Source: Erythrobacter oryzae
GTDB taxonomy: Bacteria > Pseudomonadota > Alphaproteobacteria > Sphingomonadales > Sphingomonadaceae
Direction: 5' to 3'
Assembly: GCF_030271515.1 (NCBI RefSeq)
Contig: NZ_JASCXI010000001.1
Span: 62,001 to 126,000 of the forward strand
DNA: 64,000 nucleotides
Shown in pieces: positions 8,762 to 17,716 of the stretch (within the stretch, counting starts at the first letter, position 1; every line of letters begins with the position of its first letter). A program made the translations under genes and the position numbers. Below the pieces are notes generated by a model. It saw nothing but the letters and a program-made list of their open reading frames with translations, searched no databases and was not told the DNA's origin.

Positions 8762-10537
8762 TCAGGCCTCGCGCTCGCGCAGGCTGGCGGTCTTCAGCTT
8801 GGGCTTCTCGCTCAGCCCCCCATCGCGTTCGAGCTGCTCGCGGAACTCGTCGCGCTTGGCGTGGATCGAGGCGATCACCGGGCCCATCGCGACGCCGATG
8901 TCGACCAGCACGGCTTCCGACAGCTGGAGCGAGGCTTCCAAAGTCTCGGGCACGGCGTGGCTCGCGCCGGCGCGATACATCGCCGCGGCGTGATCGGGAT
9001 CGCGGGCGCGGGCGACGATCAGGAGATCGGGATAGGTCTGGCGCAGCTTGGCGACAAGGCGCTGGGCGAGGATCGGCTCGTCCATCGTCAGCACCACCGC
9101 AGGCGCGGTTTCCACGCCGAGCCGCGCGAGCGTGTCGCCCCGCGCCGCATCGCCGAAGGTTGCGCGGTAGCCGTCGCGCTTTGCCGTATCGATCAGATCG
9201 GGGTTGGAATCGATCATCACATAGGGCTTGGCATGGGCGCGCATCATGTCGGCGACGAGGCGGCCGACGCGGCCCCCGCCGACGATGATGGTGCGCGCGC
9301 TGTCGGTATCGTCCTCCTCGGGCTCGTGCACCGTCCCGTCGACCCGCCGCGCGACCACCGCGCCGAGCTTGGCGAGGAGCGGCGTTATGGTGAGGCCGAT
9401 CGCGGTGACGGTCTGCCAGAAACGCGCGGTCTCGGCATCGAGCACCAGCGCGCTCGTCGCTGCGGCGAGCACGATCAGCGTGGTCTCGGACGGCGAGGCC
9501 ATCAGCAGGCCGGTCTCGGCCGCAGTGCTGCGCCGCGCGCCCATGAGGCGCAGCAGCACGCCGGTCACCAGCGCCTTGAACACCACCACCCCCGTCACCG
9601 CCAGCGCGATGGTGCCGATCTGGCCGGCGATCTCGACGAGGTTGATGCTCATGCCGACGGTGATCAGGAACACGCCCAGCGCGAGGCCCTTGAAGGGCGC
9701 CATGATCTGCTCGACCTCGGTATGATACTCGGTCTCGGCGATCAGCAGCCCCGCGATCAGCGCGCCGACGATGGGCGAGAGGCCGACCAGCGCGGTCGCG
9801 AGGCTCGCGCCGATCACCACCAGCAGCGAGGCGGAGAGGAACAGTTCGGGGCTCTTGGTGCGCGCGGCCTGCGCGAACAGGCGGGGGAGGACAAAGCGGC
9901 CCGCGACCAGCAGCACCGCGATCACGAGGCCGCCCTGCCACAGGGTGCGCCCCATGCCCGCCCAGCCTTCGTCGGCAGCATTGGGAGCGAGGGCGCCGAG
10001 CACGAAGATGATCGGGACGATGATGATGTCCTCGAACAGCAGCATCGAAAGCGCCGCGCGCCCGACGGGGGAGCGGGTGCCTGAAATCGGCAGGACGATC
10101 GCGGTCGAGGAAAAGGCGAGCGCGAAGCCCAGCGCCAGCGCGGCGGCGACGTTCATGTCGCCCGCCAGCGCCATGAACAGCGCCAACGCCCCGCCGCTGA
10201 GCAGCACTTCGAGCGCGCCGAGCCCGAACACGAGCTTGCGCATCTCCCACAGGCGGTTGAAGCTGAGCTCCAGCCCGATCGCGAACAGCAGCAGGATGAT
10301 GCCGAAATCCGCGAAGGGAACCAGTCTCACCACGTTGGTGATGGTTATGTAATATAGCCAGGGATGCTCATCGACGAGCGAACCAAGGCCTGAAGGGCCG
10401 ACCAGAACGCCGATCAGGATGAAGCCGATGATCGGGGTGATGCGGAAGCGGGCGAAGACCGGAATGACGACGCCCGCAGCGCCGAGAATCACCAGCGCGT
10501 CCGAAAGGACGGGGGAAAGGGTCAGTTCGCCAGCCAT
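8762..10537 (-). CDS. CPA2-family cation:proton antiporter with RCK (TrkA-N) domain
   Basis: This is a 591-residue Kef/YbaL-type protein. Residues about 1-390 form many hydrophobic helices, including the CPA2 segment FARFRITPIIGFILIGVLVG and the LLLFAIGLELS signature. A cytosolic TrkA-N domain follows, beginning TIIVGGGRVGRLVADMM with a Rossmann GxGxxG-type loop and the acidic end of strand 2 (VMIDSN). It exchanges monovalent cations (K+ or Na+) for protons across the inner membrane, with the RCK domain sensing a nucleotide. The ATG at 10537 (MAGELTLSPV) is preferred over a TTG 6 bases upstream. Substrate specificity cannot be read from sequence. Its stop abuts that of the convergent gene. 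Confidence 0.93.
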   Translation of the reverse strand: MAGELTLSPVLSDALVILGAAGVVIPVFARFRITPIIGFILIGVLVGPSGLGSLVDEHPWLYYITITNVVRLVPFADFGIILLLFAIGLELSFNRLWEMRKLVFGLGALEVLLSGGALALFMALAGDMNVAAALALGFALAFSSTAIVLPISGTRSPVGRAALSMLLFEDIIIVPIIFVLGALAPNAADEGWAGMGRTLWQGGLVIAVLLVAGRFVLPRLFAQAARTKSPELFLSASLLVVIGASLATALVGLSPIVGALIAGLLIAETEYHTEVEQIMAPFKGLALGVFLITVGMSINLVEIAGQIGTIALAVTGVVVFKALVTGVLLRLMGARRSTAAETGLLMASPSETTLIVLAAATSALVLDAETARFWQTVTAIGLTITPLLAKLGAVVARRVDGTVHEPEEDDTDSARTIIVGGGRVGRLVADMMRAHAKPYVMIDSNPDLIDTAKRDGYRATFGDAARGDTLARLGVETAPAVVLTMDEPILAQRLVAKLRQTYPDLLIVARARDPDHAAAMYRAGASHAVPETLEASLQLSEAVLVDIGVAMGPVIASIHAKRDEFREQLERDGGLSEKPKLKTASLREREA

Positions 10538-10593
10538 GCCCAAGGCTTAACGGGCAGGGGCGGTGCTGTCACCCGTTGTGTCGGAGGATGAGG

Positions 10594-11247
10594 TCAGTCC
10601 TGCGCAAAGAGCGCGTCGACCGATCCGCCATTGGCTGCGAGTGCGGACTCGACGCGTTTGCGACCGTGGTAATAGAGCAGCGCGGGATGCTTTTCCCCGC
10701 GCGCCTCGATGCGGGCAACGTCCGCGTCCGACAGGGCGCTTTCCTGCGCGATATGGTCGCAATAGCCTTCGACCCGCCAGCGCGGCTGCCCTATCATCGC
10801 GACCACACCGAAATGGTTGAGCAGCACGCCGTGGGTCATCTCATGCGCGATCACAGAGGAAAGCTTGCGCGAGCCACCGACGGTTCGGTTGTTGGTGATG
10901 CGATCAGCGGCCAAGTCAGCCCGGTTGACGATCAGGTTCTGCCCGCCAAGGCGCGTCAGGGCAAAGGTGCCGCGATAGATATTCGCCAGCCACAGCCAGC
11001 GCCAGCTGTCATCGGTGAGGAAGATGCGGCGCGGCTCATGCTCGCGCGCAATCGGGCTGGCGGACACCAGTGTTTCGGCGCGGGCCATGACCTTTTCGAG
11101 CGCAGCCTGATCGATCGGGGTCTCCGACCAGATCTGACTGTCCCCGGCCTGCGCATAATGGGGGAAGGCCAGAAGCTGCGGCGCCATCAAGGGCGAGGCC
11201 AGCAGCAGGACGGGCGCGCCGATCATCAGACCGGCACGCCCGCCCAT
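10594..11247 (-). CDS. Membrane-anchored putative zinc metalloprotease (HEXXH)
   Basis: This 217-residue protein begins with a hydrophobic anchor or signal segment (AGLMIGAPVLLLASPLMA, about residues 5-22). The HEXXH site is HEMTH at residues 135-139 (SSVIAHEMTHGVLLNH). It is followed 20-odd residues later by WRVEGYCDHIA, whose Glu (about residue 160) is a good candidate third zinc ligand, giving a gluzincin-like arrangement. The start is 11 bases downstream of the icd stop on the same strand, so it is probably in the icd transcript. No strong ribosome site is visible. It does not match M48 or other named families well enough to assign; the substrate is unknown. Confidence 0.8.
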   Translation of the reverse strand: MGGRAGLMIGAPVLLLASPLMAPQLLAFPHYAQAGDSQIWSETPIDQAALEKVMARAETLVSASPIAREHEPRRIFLTDDSWRWLWLANIYRGTFALTRLGGQNLIVNRADLAADRITNNRTVGGSRKLSSVIAHEMTHGVLLNHFGVVAMIGQPRWRVEGYCDHIAQESALSDADVARIEARGEKHPALLYYHGRKRVESALAANGGSVDALFAQD

Positions 11248-11258
11248 CAGTTTCGCGA

Positions 11259-12482
11259 TCAGGCCCAGGAGGCCATTTCCTTCTCGAGGTTCTGCACGAT
11301 CGTCTCGAAGAACTGCTCGGTGGTCTGCCATGCCTGGCCCGGGCCGATCAGCAGCGCGAGGTCCTTGGTCATGTAGCCCTTCTCGACCGTCTGGACGCAG
11401 ACGCGCTCGAGCGTTTCGGCGAACTTCACCACTTCGGGCGTGCCGTCGAACTTGCCACGGTACATGAGGCCGCGGGTCCAGGCGAAGATCGAGGCGATCG
11501 GGTTGGTCGAGGTCGCCTTGCCCTGCTGGTGCTGGCGATAGTGGCGGGTGACGGTGCCGTGGGCGGCTTCCGCCTCCACGGTCTTGCCGTCGGGCGAGAG
11601 CAGCACCGAGGTCATCAGGCCCAGCGAGCCGAAGCCCTGCGCCACGGTGTCCGACTGCACGTCGCCGTCGTAGTTCTTGCACGCCCACACGAACTTGCCC
11701 GACCACTTGAGTGCCGAGGCGACCATATCGTCGATCAGGCGGTGTTCGTAGACCATGCCCTTTTCCTTGAACTTCTCGGCGAAGCCCTCGGTGTCGAACA
11801 CTTCCTGGAACAGGTCCTTGAAGCGCCCGTCATAGGCCTTCATGATCGTGTTCTTGGTCGAGAGGTACACCGGCCAGCCGAGGTTTAAACCGTAATTGAA
11901 GCTCGCGCGGGCGAAGTCGCGGATCGAATCGTCGAGGTTGTACATCGCCATCGCGACGCCGCTGCTGGGGAAGTCGAACACGTCGAGATCGATCTTCTCG
12001 CCGTTCTCGCCGTCCCACACCAGCCGCAGCTTGCCGGGGCCGGGGATCAGCGTGTCGGTCGCCTTGTACTGGTCGCCGAAAGCGTGACGGCCGACCACGA
12101 TCGGATCGGTCCAGCCCGGCACGAGGCGCGGCACGTTGTCGATCACGATCGGCTCGCGGAAGACCACGCCGCCCAGGATGTTGCGGATCGTGCCGTTCGG
12201 CGACTTCCACATCTTCTTGAGGCCGAATTCCTCGACGCGCTGCTCGTCCGGAGTGATGGTCGCGCACTTCACGCCGACGCCATACTGCTTGATCGCATTG
12301 GCGGAATCGACGGTGACCTGATCGTCGGTCGCGTCGCGGTTCTCGATCGAGAGGTCGTAATACTTCAGATCGATGTCGAGGTAGGGCAGGATCAGCCTTT
12401 CGCGGATCCACTGCCAGATGATGCGCGTCATCTCGTCGCCATCGAGTTCGACGACGGGGTTGGCGACTTTGATCTTGTTCAT
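11259..12482 (-). CDS. icd: Isocitrate dehydrogenase (NADP+)
   Basis: This TCA-cycle enzyme oxidatively decarboxylates isocitrate to 2-oxoglutarate with NADP+. The 407-residue length and motifs fit the dimeric eukaryote-like NADP-IDH common in alphaproteobacteria: N-terminal [14 protein letters not shown], the substrate loop [13 protein letters not shown], the metal-binding aspartates around YDGDVQSD, and [11 protein letters not shown]. It is preceded by about 220 bases that carry tRNA-Val and its terminator further up. A putative membrane protease follows 11 bases after its stop. Confidence 0.98.
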   Translation of the reverse strand: MNKIKVANPVVELDGDEMTRIIWQWIRERLILPYLDIDLKYYDLSIENRDATDDQVTVDSANAIKQYGVGVKCATITPDEQRVEEFGLKKMWKSPNGTIRNILGGVVFREPIVIDNVPRLVPGWTDPIVVGRHAFGDQYKATDTLIPGPGKLRLVWDGENGEKIDLDVFDFPSSGVAMAMYNLDDSIRDFARASFNYGLNLGWPVYLSTKNTIMKAYDGRFKDLFQEVFDTEGFAEKFKEKGMVYEHRLIDDMVASALKWSGKFVWACKNYDGDVQSDTVAQGFGSLGLMTSVLLSPDGKTVEAEAAHGTVTRHYRQHQQGKATSTNPIASIFAWTRGLMYRGKFDGTPEVVKFAETLERVCVQTVEKGYMTKDLALLIGPGQAWQTTEQFFETIVQNLEKEMASWA

Positions 12483-12659
12483 GCGTGTTGCCCTATCCTT
12501 CTTGCCCCGTCTGATGCGAGGCTAGGTGTGATCGACAGGAAAAGTGCGGGCCCGTCCGAGGCCCATAGATCCCGCCGCGGCTTTAGCAGAGGCGCGGGGG
12601 CTTGCAAGCGCGGGGGCTGCGAATGAAACGCAACAGCCGTTGCAGCGGGGAGCAGGCAC

Positions 12660-12685
12660 AAAAAAGCCCGCCGGAAAGGGCGGGC
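12660..12685 (-). terminator. Intrinsic terminator after tRNA-Val
   Basis: On the minus strand, GCCCGCC (12679-12685 complement) pairs with GGCGGGC (12666-12672 complement) around a 6-base loop and runs into T6 (12660-12665). This is a textbook rho-independent terminator placed 18 bases after the tRNA 3' end. The rest of the 12483-12660 gap shows nothing else I can assign beyond room for the icd promoter. Confidence 0.85.
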
Positions 12686-12702
12686 GTTCTCGTCTCAGCC
12701 GA

Positions 12703-12777
12703 TGGTGGGCGTAGCAAGGATTGAACTTGCGACCCCTACGATGTCAACATAGTGCTCTACCACTGAGCTATACGCCC
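12703..12777 (-). tRNA. tRNA-Val (anticodon GAC)
   Basis: The 75-base cloverleaf on the minus strand has a 7-bp acceptor GGGCGTA/TACGCCC, D stem GCTC/GAGC, anticodon stem CTATG/CGTAG with loop TTGACAT (anticodon GAC, reads GUC/GUU), and T stem GCAAG/CTTGC with loop TTCAATC. The 3' CCA is encoded. All stems pair perfectly. Confidence 0.97.
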
Positions 12778-12871
12778 ACACCATCGGATGTGCGCCCTCC
12801 CGGGGGAGAAGCGGAGCGGCCCTTTATCGCAGCCCTTTGGAAGGTGCAAGCGATTCGAGCCGCGCAAATCG

Positions 12872-13261
12872 TCACATACGCGCGGCGTCCGCTTCCTCGA
12901 ACACACGCTCCACCTCCAGCACCAGATCGCGCAGGTGGAAGGGCTTGGAGAGAACCTTGGCGGCGGGCTGCTCGCGGCTGGCGCGCAGCGAGACCGCGGC
13001 AAAGCCGGTGATGAACATCACCTTGGTGCGCGGGGAAATCTCGGCGCAGCGCTGGGCGAGCTCGATCCCGTCCATCTCGGGCATGACGATGTCCGAAAGC
13101 AGCAGGTCGAAATCGCCCGTTTCCAGCAGCGGCACGGCATCGGTCCCGCGATCGACTGCGCTCACCTCGTAGCCGGCATTGGTCAGCGCCCGTTCGAGAT
13201 AGGCGCGCATCGCAGCCTCGTCTTCGGCGAGGAGGATGCGGGGGGTGCGTGTCGCTGTCAT
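12872..13261 (-). CDS. cpdR: Cell-cycle response regulator CpdR
   Basis: This is a single-domain 129-residue receiver without an output domain. It has the acidic pocket AEDE (residues 12-15), phospho-acceptor Asp57 in SDIVMPEMDG, the FITGFA switch region, and the Lys of SKPFHLRDL. The wording ILLAEDEAAMRAYLERAL...FITGFAAVSL is characteristic of CpdR. Known role in alphaproteobacteria: when unphosphorylated it primes ClpXP to degrade CtrA-pathway and other substrates, and it is phosphorylated by CckA through ChpT. It is divergent from the N-formylglutamate amidohydrolase gene (137 bases apart). The C-terminal part of cckA is at the left edge of this window. Confidence 0.92.
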   Translation of the reverse strand: MTATRTPRILLAEDEAAMRAYLERALTNAGYEVSAVDRGTDAVPLLETGDFDLLLSDIVMPEMDGIELAQRCAEISPRTKVMFITGFAAVSLRASREQPAAKVLSKPFHLRDLVLEVERVFEEADAARM

Positions 13262-13398
13262 GCGCGGGTGTTAGCAGAAGCCGCTTAAGAAATCTTTGTC
13301 CGTGTTGCACCGGGCCTTCCGCAGGCGTGCGAGTTGCAGCCGGGACGGGCCGATCAGGCTTTGACAGGCCCGCGCAAACCCGTCAGCAAGGGGCATCC

Positions 13399-14376
13399 AT
13401 GTCCACCCCCGAGCGCCCCTCCCGGCCGGGCCCCGCGGCCCAGCGCACCGCCTCCAGCGGCGGCACGGTGCCGGGGCTCGCGGCGGCGCCCGCCTTCACT
13501 TTGACCATGCCGCCGCGGCTGCGCCTGCCGGTGCTGGTCGCGGTGCCGCACGCGGGGCGCGCCTATCCGCCCGCGGTCACCGCGCGGATGCGCGATGCGG
13601 GGCTGGCGCAGCTCCGGCTCGAGGATCGCCATGTCGACCGGCTCGGCGTCGCCATCGCGCGCGAGACCGGGGCGGCGCTGCTGGTCGCCCATGCGCCGCG
13701 CGCGCTGCTCGATCTCAACCGCGCCGAGGACGATATCGACTGGGACATGATCGAGGGCGGGCGCCCGGCCGACATGCCCGCACCCGAGCCCGGCCAGCGC
13801 AGCAATGCGCGGGCGAGGAGCGGGCTGGGCCTCGTGCCGCGGCGGCTGCCGGGATCGGGCGAGATCTGGCGCGGGCGGCTCGCACCTGCGGAGCTCGCCG
13901 CGCGGATCGAAGGCATCCACCGCGCCTATCACACCGCACTCGAGGAGGCGCTGACGCGGATCTGCGCCGAGTGGGGCGCGGCGCTGCTGGTCGACCTCCA
14001 TTCCATGCCGCCGCTGCGGGCCGGCGAGGGCGAGGCGCGTGCACCGGTGGTGGTGCTGGGCGACCGCTTCGGCGCCTCGTGCCACAATGCCTTGGTCGCG
14101 CGCGGGCTGTCGCATCTGGAGGCGCGCGGCGTCCCCGCGGCGCTCAACCGGCCCTATTCGGGCGGCTATGTGCTCGACCGCCACGGCGCGCCGCGCAGCC
14201 GTGTCCATGCGGTGCAGATCGAAGTGTGCCGTGCCGCCTATCTCGACCGGCATCTGGCCGAGCCCGGCGCGGGGCTGCCCGCCATCGCGGCGATGCTCGC
14301 CGATCTGGTGCGCGAGCTGGGCGCGGAAGCGGCGCTGCTGGGCGGCGCCGAGGGGCTGCGGCAGGCTGCCGAGTAA
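13399..14376 (+). CDS. N-formylglutamate amidohydrolase family protein
   Basis: This family hydrolyses N-formyl-L-glutamate or similar N-acyl amino acids. The 325-residue product carries the family motifs VAVPHAGRAYPPAV near residue 46, the PRALLDLNRAEDDIDWDM block, the metal/substrate segment LLVDLHSMPP, and GGYVLDRHG near the end. The ATG at 13399 follows AAGGGGC. The first 30 residues are a Pro/Arg/Gly-rich leader without secretion features. No hut genes are nearby, so a role in histidine catabolism is not supported; general formyl-amino-acid salvage is as likely. A bidirectional hairpin follows the stop. Confidence 0.9.
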   Translation: MSTPERPSRPGPAAQRTASSGGTVPGLAAAPAFTLTMPPRLRLPVLVAVPHAGRAYPPAVTARMRDAGLAQLRLEDRHVDRLGVAIARETGAALLVAHAPRALLDLNRAEDDIDWDMIEGGRPADMPAPEPGQRSNARARSGLGLVPRRLPGSGEIWRGRLAPAELAARIEGIHRAYHTALEEALTRICAEWGAALLVDLHSMPPLRAGEGEARAPVVVLGDRFGASCHNALVARGLSHLEARGVPAALNRPYSGGYVLDRHGAPRSRVHAVQIEVCRAAYLDRHLAEPGAGLPAIAAMLADLVRELGAEAALLGGAEGLRQAAE

Positions 14377-14394
14377 TCCCCCCCAAATGCAAAA

Positions 14395-14430
14395 CGGGCG
14401 GGCGAACCGAAGTCCACCCGCCCGCTTTAA
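14395..14430. terminator. Bidirectional hairpin between convergent genes
   Basis: An 8-bp stem CGGGCGGG/CCCGCCCG (14395-14402 with 14417-14424) has CTTTAA on its right side and, read on the minus strand, GTTTTG on its left. It lies between two convergent genes (stops at 14376 and 14446), so it may end transcription in both directions. Confidence 0.55.
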
Positions 14431-14445
14431 CTCATTGCAACCAGA

Positions 14446-15240
14446 TCAGTTCAGCGCCGGAGCGGGCGAGCCGTCGGCGGTCATCGGGATCTTGCCCTGG
14501 GCGAGCTGCCGCTCGAAGATCGTGCGCATCAGGTTCAGCGAGAAGAGGTGCGCGTAGATCAGCATCAGCATGCCGTTCTTGGCGAGTTCCTCGAGCGTGG
14601 CGGCGGGAAGCTCGCGCAGCTTGTTTTCGTCCACCATGCGGAAGCCGCGATAGATGAAGGGCTTGTCGGGCATGTCGCCGCGGGTGATCGCGATTTCGCC
14701 GTCCATCAGGATGTCGAGCTTGGCGAGCTCGTCCATGAACAGCTTGGTGCGCTGGCCGGCTTCCTCGAAGCGGCGGCAGAAATCGAGCACGCCGTTGGTA
14801 TATTCGGTCGGCGTGCCGTCGGCGTTGAACAGGGCGAGACCCTCTTCGAACTTGCCAAGCAGGCCGGTGCTCGGGTCGAAGCACAGCGACATGTCGTCGC
14901 TGCCGGGCTGGAGCTTGGCGAGGATGAAGGGATAGCGGCGCGCATAGGCGGGCAGGTAGATCGGCTCGTTGATCTTGTTGTCGTCGCCCACGAAGGTGTT
15001 CACGCCCTCGTTGAGGCCGAACAGCGCGATCGGCAGCGGGCTGTCACCCGAGGTGAAGACGATCGGGAAGTTGCGCTGGGCGTCGACGAATTCGTCCGAG
15101 GTCAGCGGGATCGCATGGGTCGAGGCGAGGTATTCGGCGCTCTCGAGGGTTCCGGCCTTCCATTCGACATGGTCGCGGTTGTTGAGCGGCAGAAGGTCCT
15201 TGTAGAACAGCGGAAGTTGGGGTTGCGGCGCGCTGGCCAT
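14446..15240 (-). CDS. SapC family protein
   Basis: This 264-residue soluble protein matches the SapC family, named after an S-layer-associated protein, by its N-terminal LFYKDLLPLNNRDHVEW, FPIVFTSGDSPLPIALFGL, and YLPAYARRYPF blocks. There is no signal peptide or membrane helix. The biochemical function of the family is unknown; the S-layer name is historical and no S-layer gene is visible here. In this group SapC genes often sit near TonB-receptor or tryptophan-halogenase genes (general knowledge), but neither is present in this window. It appears to be monocistronic. Confidence 0.88.
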   Translation of the reverse strand: MASAPQPQLPLFYKDLLPLNNRDHVEWKAGTLESAEYLASTHAIPLTSDEFVDAQRNFPIVFTSGDSPLPIALFGLNEGVNTFVGDDNKINEPIYLPAYARRYPFILAKLQPGSDDMSLCFDPSTGLLGKFEEGLALFNADGTPTEYTNGVLDFCRRFEEAGQRTKLFMDELAKLDILMDGEIAITRGDMPDKPFIYRGFRMVDENKLRELPAATLEELAKNGMLMLIYAHLFSLNLMRTIFERQLAQGKIPMTADGSPAPALN

Positions 15241-15351
15241 GACGAATTCTCCGAGAAACGGTAGTGGATGATCCCCTCAGCGGAAAATAGTCGTCCCCCG
15301 CCGAAAGCGCCGCCCTTAGGGCCTTGCGTTGCCCCGCGCAAGCGGCGGCGA

Positions 15352-16821
15352 TCAGGCGGGGCGGGGCGGGCGAACGAGTTTCCCCGGATTGAGCAGCCCG
15401 GCGGGATCGAGCGCCGCCTTGACCCGCGCCATCACCGCGAGCGCGACCGGATCGTGCAGCCGGGCAAGCTCGTCGACCTTCATCTGGCCGATGCCGTGTT
15501 CGGCGCTGATCGAGCCGCCCCACTGCGTCACCAGATCATGCACCCGCGCGCTCACCGCCTTGCCATCCGCCTCCTCCCACACGCCCCGCACCGCGCCGGC
15601 TGGGGCGAGGACATGGAAGTGGACATTGCCGTCGCCCAGATGCCCGAAGGCGACCGCGCGGGTGCCGGGGAAGGCGGCTTCGACTTGCGGAACGGCGGCA
15701 AGGATGAATTCGGGCATGGCCTCGACCGGCACCGAGATGTCGTGCTGCATCGCCGGGCCGAGCGCGCGCTCGGCTGCCGAGATGCCTTCGCGCAAACCCC
15801 AGAAGGCCTCGGCCTGGGTGTCGTTGGCGGCGATCACCGCGTCGGCGATCAGCTCCTCCTCGAAAGCCGCGGCGAGGGCGGCTTCGAGTGCCTCGCGCAA
15901 GACGGCGCTGTCCTGAGAAGGCGAGACGCATTCGATCAGAGCGTTCCACGCATGGCGCTCGGCTAGGGGCGCGCGGGCGGCGGGTTCATGGGCGAGCACC
16001 GAATCGAGACAATGGGCAGGCACCACCTCGAAGCCTTCAAGCGCATCGCCCAGTGCGCGCTCCATCTGCCGCAGCAGCGTCCGCGCCTCGACGATCCCGC
16101 CAAGGCCGACCCATGCCGTGGCGCGGCCCGTAGCGGCGGGCAGCAGCCGCAGCGTCGCCGCGGTGACGATGCCGAGCGTGCCTTCCGAGCCGATCAGCAA
16201 TTGCTTGAGGTCAAAGCCGCGGTTGTCCTTCTTGAGCGGGGTCATCAGGTCGAGCACCTCGCCGGTGGCCAGCACCGCTTCGAGCCCGAGCACCTGTGCG
16301 CGCATCGTCCCGTGGCGCAGCACCTGCGTGCCGCCCGCGTTGGTCGAGATCAGCCCGCCGATCGTCGCCGAGCCCTTGCCACCCAGCGTCAGCGGGAAGC
16401 GCAAGGCAGCGGCCTCGGCGGCCTCGTGCAGGGTCTGGAGGATCACCCCCGCCTCGCACACCGCCTGACCGCTTTCGGCCGAGACGCTGCGGATCGCGTT
16501 CATGCGCCGCAGCGAGAGGATGATCGCGGTGCCGGTGGCATCGGGCGTCGCGCCGCCGGCCATCCCGCTATTGCCGCCCTGCGGGACGATCGGCACGCCG
16601 TGGGCGGCGCATAGCCTGACCAGCGCGGCGACCTCGGCGGTCGATGCGGGGGCGGCCAGCGCCAGCGCACGGCCGGTATAGCGCCCGCGCCAGTCGGTCA
16701 GCCAGGTGTCGATCCGCTCGGGGTCGGTGGTGAAGCCGCGCTCGCCCAGCAGCGCGCGCGCCTCGGCGATGAAGGTCTCGGCGGAAGGGGCGGGGCGGGG
16801 GGGAGAAGCGAGGTGATTCAT
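15352..16821 (-). CDS. FAD-binding dehydrogenase of the D-2-hydroxyglutarate/D-lactate (GlcD-like) family
   Basis: This 489-residue flavoprotein has an N-terminal PCMH-type FAD domain (GGNSGMAGGATPD, GGKGSATIGGLISTNAGG). Its C-terminal FAD-oxidase domain has the metal/substrate motifs GHLGDGNVHFHV and GSISAEHGIG and ends DPAGLLNPGK. Such enzymes oxidise D-2-hydroxyacids to 2-oxoacids, passing electrons to a flavoprotein or quinone. The residues suggest D-2-hydroxyglutarate or D-lactate, but the substrate cannot be fixed. The ATG at 16821 is preferred over upstream in-frame starts because GGAGG lies 6 bases before it. No glcE/glcF partners are adjacent. Confidence 0.9.
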   Translation of the reverse strand: MNHLASPPRPAPSAETFIAEARALLGERGFTTDPERIDTWLTDWRGRYTGRALALAAPASTAEVAALVRLCAAHGVPIVPQGGNSGMAGGATPDATGTAIILSLRRMNAIRSVSAESGQAVCEAGVILQTLHEAAEAAALRFPLTLGGKGSATIGGLISTNAGGTQVLRHGTMRAQVLGLEAVLATGEVLDLMTPLKKDNRGFDLKQLLIGSEGTLGIVTAATLRLLPAATGRATAWVGLGGIVEARTLLRQMERALGDALEGFEVVPAHCLDSVLAHEPAARAPLAERHAWNALIECVSPSQDSAVLREALEAALAAAFEEELIADAVIAANDTQAEAFWGLREGISAAERALGPAMQHDISVPVEAMPEFILAAVPQVEAAFPGTRAVAFGHLGDGNVHFHVLAPAGAVRGVWEEADGKAVSARVHDLVTQWGGSISAEHGIGQMKVDELARLHDPVALAVMARVKAALDPAGLLNPGKLVRPPRPA

Positions 16822-16997
16822 TGTTGCCTCCATGCCACAGTGGCCGAGGAAATTGCCAATCCTTTCGCGGAATGCTCGCGCGCCAGTTAAGCCATGGTTC
16901 AAACGCTGCTGCTAGATGAGGCCACCCGGCCCCGCGCTGCGGCGCGCCCGGCCAGCCTGCCTGATCCGCACCCGCAAGGAGAGAATTTTCCTCGCCC

Positions 16998-17570
16998 ATG
17001 CACAGCCTGTTCGCCTTCGCAGCGCCGCTTGCGCTGATGCTGCCGCTGGTGGCCGAAGCGGTGGACGTGGCCGATCCGCCCGCGCCCGCCGGAGAGGCAT
17101 CGGCGCCGCAATCGGACGCGCCTGCGGTTGAAGAGGGCCCGCGCGAGATCAACCCGCTCCGCGCGCTGCGGCAGTCGTCCTCGGCCAACCAGGTCCGGAT
17201 CGAGCAGCGGGTGACGATCCGCATCGCGCCTGCGACAGGGGCCGTCCGCCAGAGCCTCAATGCCGATCTCCCGCCCCGCGCCGCGCCCCCGCGCTACGAG
17301 GAGCGGGGCAAGGAAAAATGCCTCGGCCTCGGCTCCATCGCCGGAGTGCAGACGGGGAGCGGCAACCGGCTGGTGCTCTTTCTGCGCGATCGCAAGATGA
17401 TCTCGGTCGGTCTCGAAAAGGCGTGCCGCGCCCGCGACTTCTATGCCGGATTCTATGTCGAGAGGAACAAGGACGGGCAGCTCTGCGTCAGCCGCGACAA
17501 GCTGCAATCGCGCACCGGGGCGCGCTGCGAGATCGAGACCATGCGGCAGCTCGTCGAAGTGCGCGGCTGA
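16998..17570 (+). CDS. Secreted protein of unknown function
   Basis: This 190-residue protein has a signal peptide (about residues 1-21, ending AEA) and then a Pro/Ala/Glu-rich low-complexity linker (about 22-50). The C-terminal domain has four Cys (KCLGLG, KACRARD, LCVSRD, RCEIET) that could form two disulphides. ATG at 16998. No domain is recognised. The Cys-containing part (IAGVQTGSGNRLVLFLRDRKMISVGLEKACRARDF..FYVERNKDGQLCVSRD) resembles small periplasmic proteins of this bacterial group that carry a RDR...LC..RD pattern. A GC-rich gap of about 145 bases separates it from the helicase. Confidence 0.75.
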   Translation: MHSLFAFAAPLALMLPLVAEAVDVADPPAPAGEASAPQSDAPAVEEGPREINPLRALRQSSSANQVRIEQRVTIRIAPATGAVRQSLNADLPPRAAPPRYEERGKEKCLGLGSIAGVQTGSGNRLVLFLRDRKMISVGLEKACRARDFYAGFYVERNKDGQLCVSRDKLQSRTGARCEIETMRQLVEVRG

Positions 17571-17597
17571 TCCGCGCCGGATGACGGGCGCGTTTCC

Positions 17598-17626
17598 TTG
17601 ACTTTTGCCCGCATTTGCGGGAAAGG
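17598..17626 (+). promoter_or_regulatory. Possible promoter for the DEAD-box helicase gene
   Basis: TTGACT (17598-17603) is followed by a 17-base spacer containing the short palindrome CCCGCATTTGCGGG. The -10 region is poor (GAAAGG) and runs into a GGCGCC tract. The upstream hexamer and the GC-rich discriminator resemble the putative atp promoter in this window. Only the -35 is convincing. Confidence 0.3.
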
Positions 17627-17716
17627 CGCCCCAGCCTGACGCCGCCGGGGGGTTTGCGTCTGGGCCACCAATCCCGGCAGCACGTCTGCCCGCCATTCTC
17701 GGACACCACACACCGC

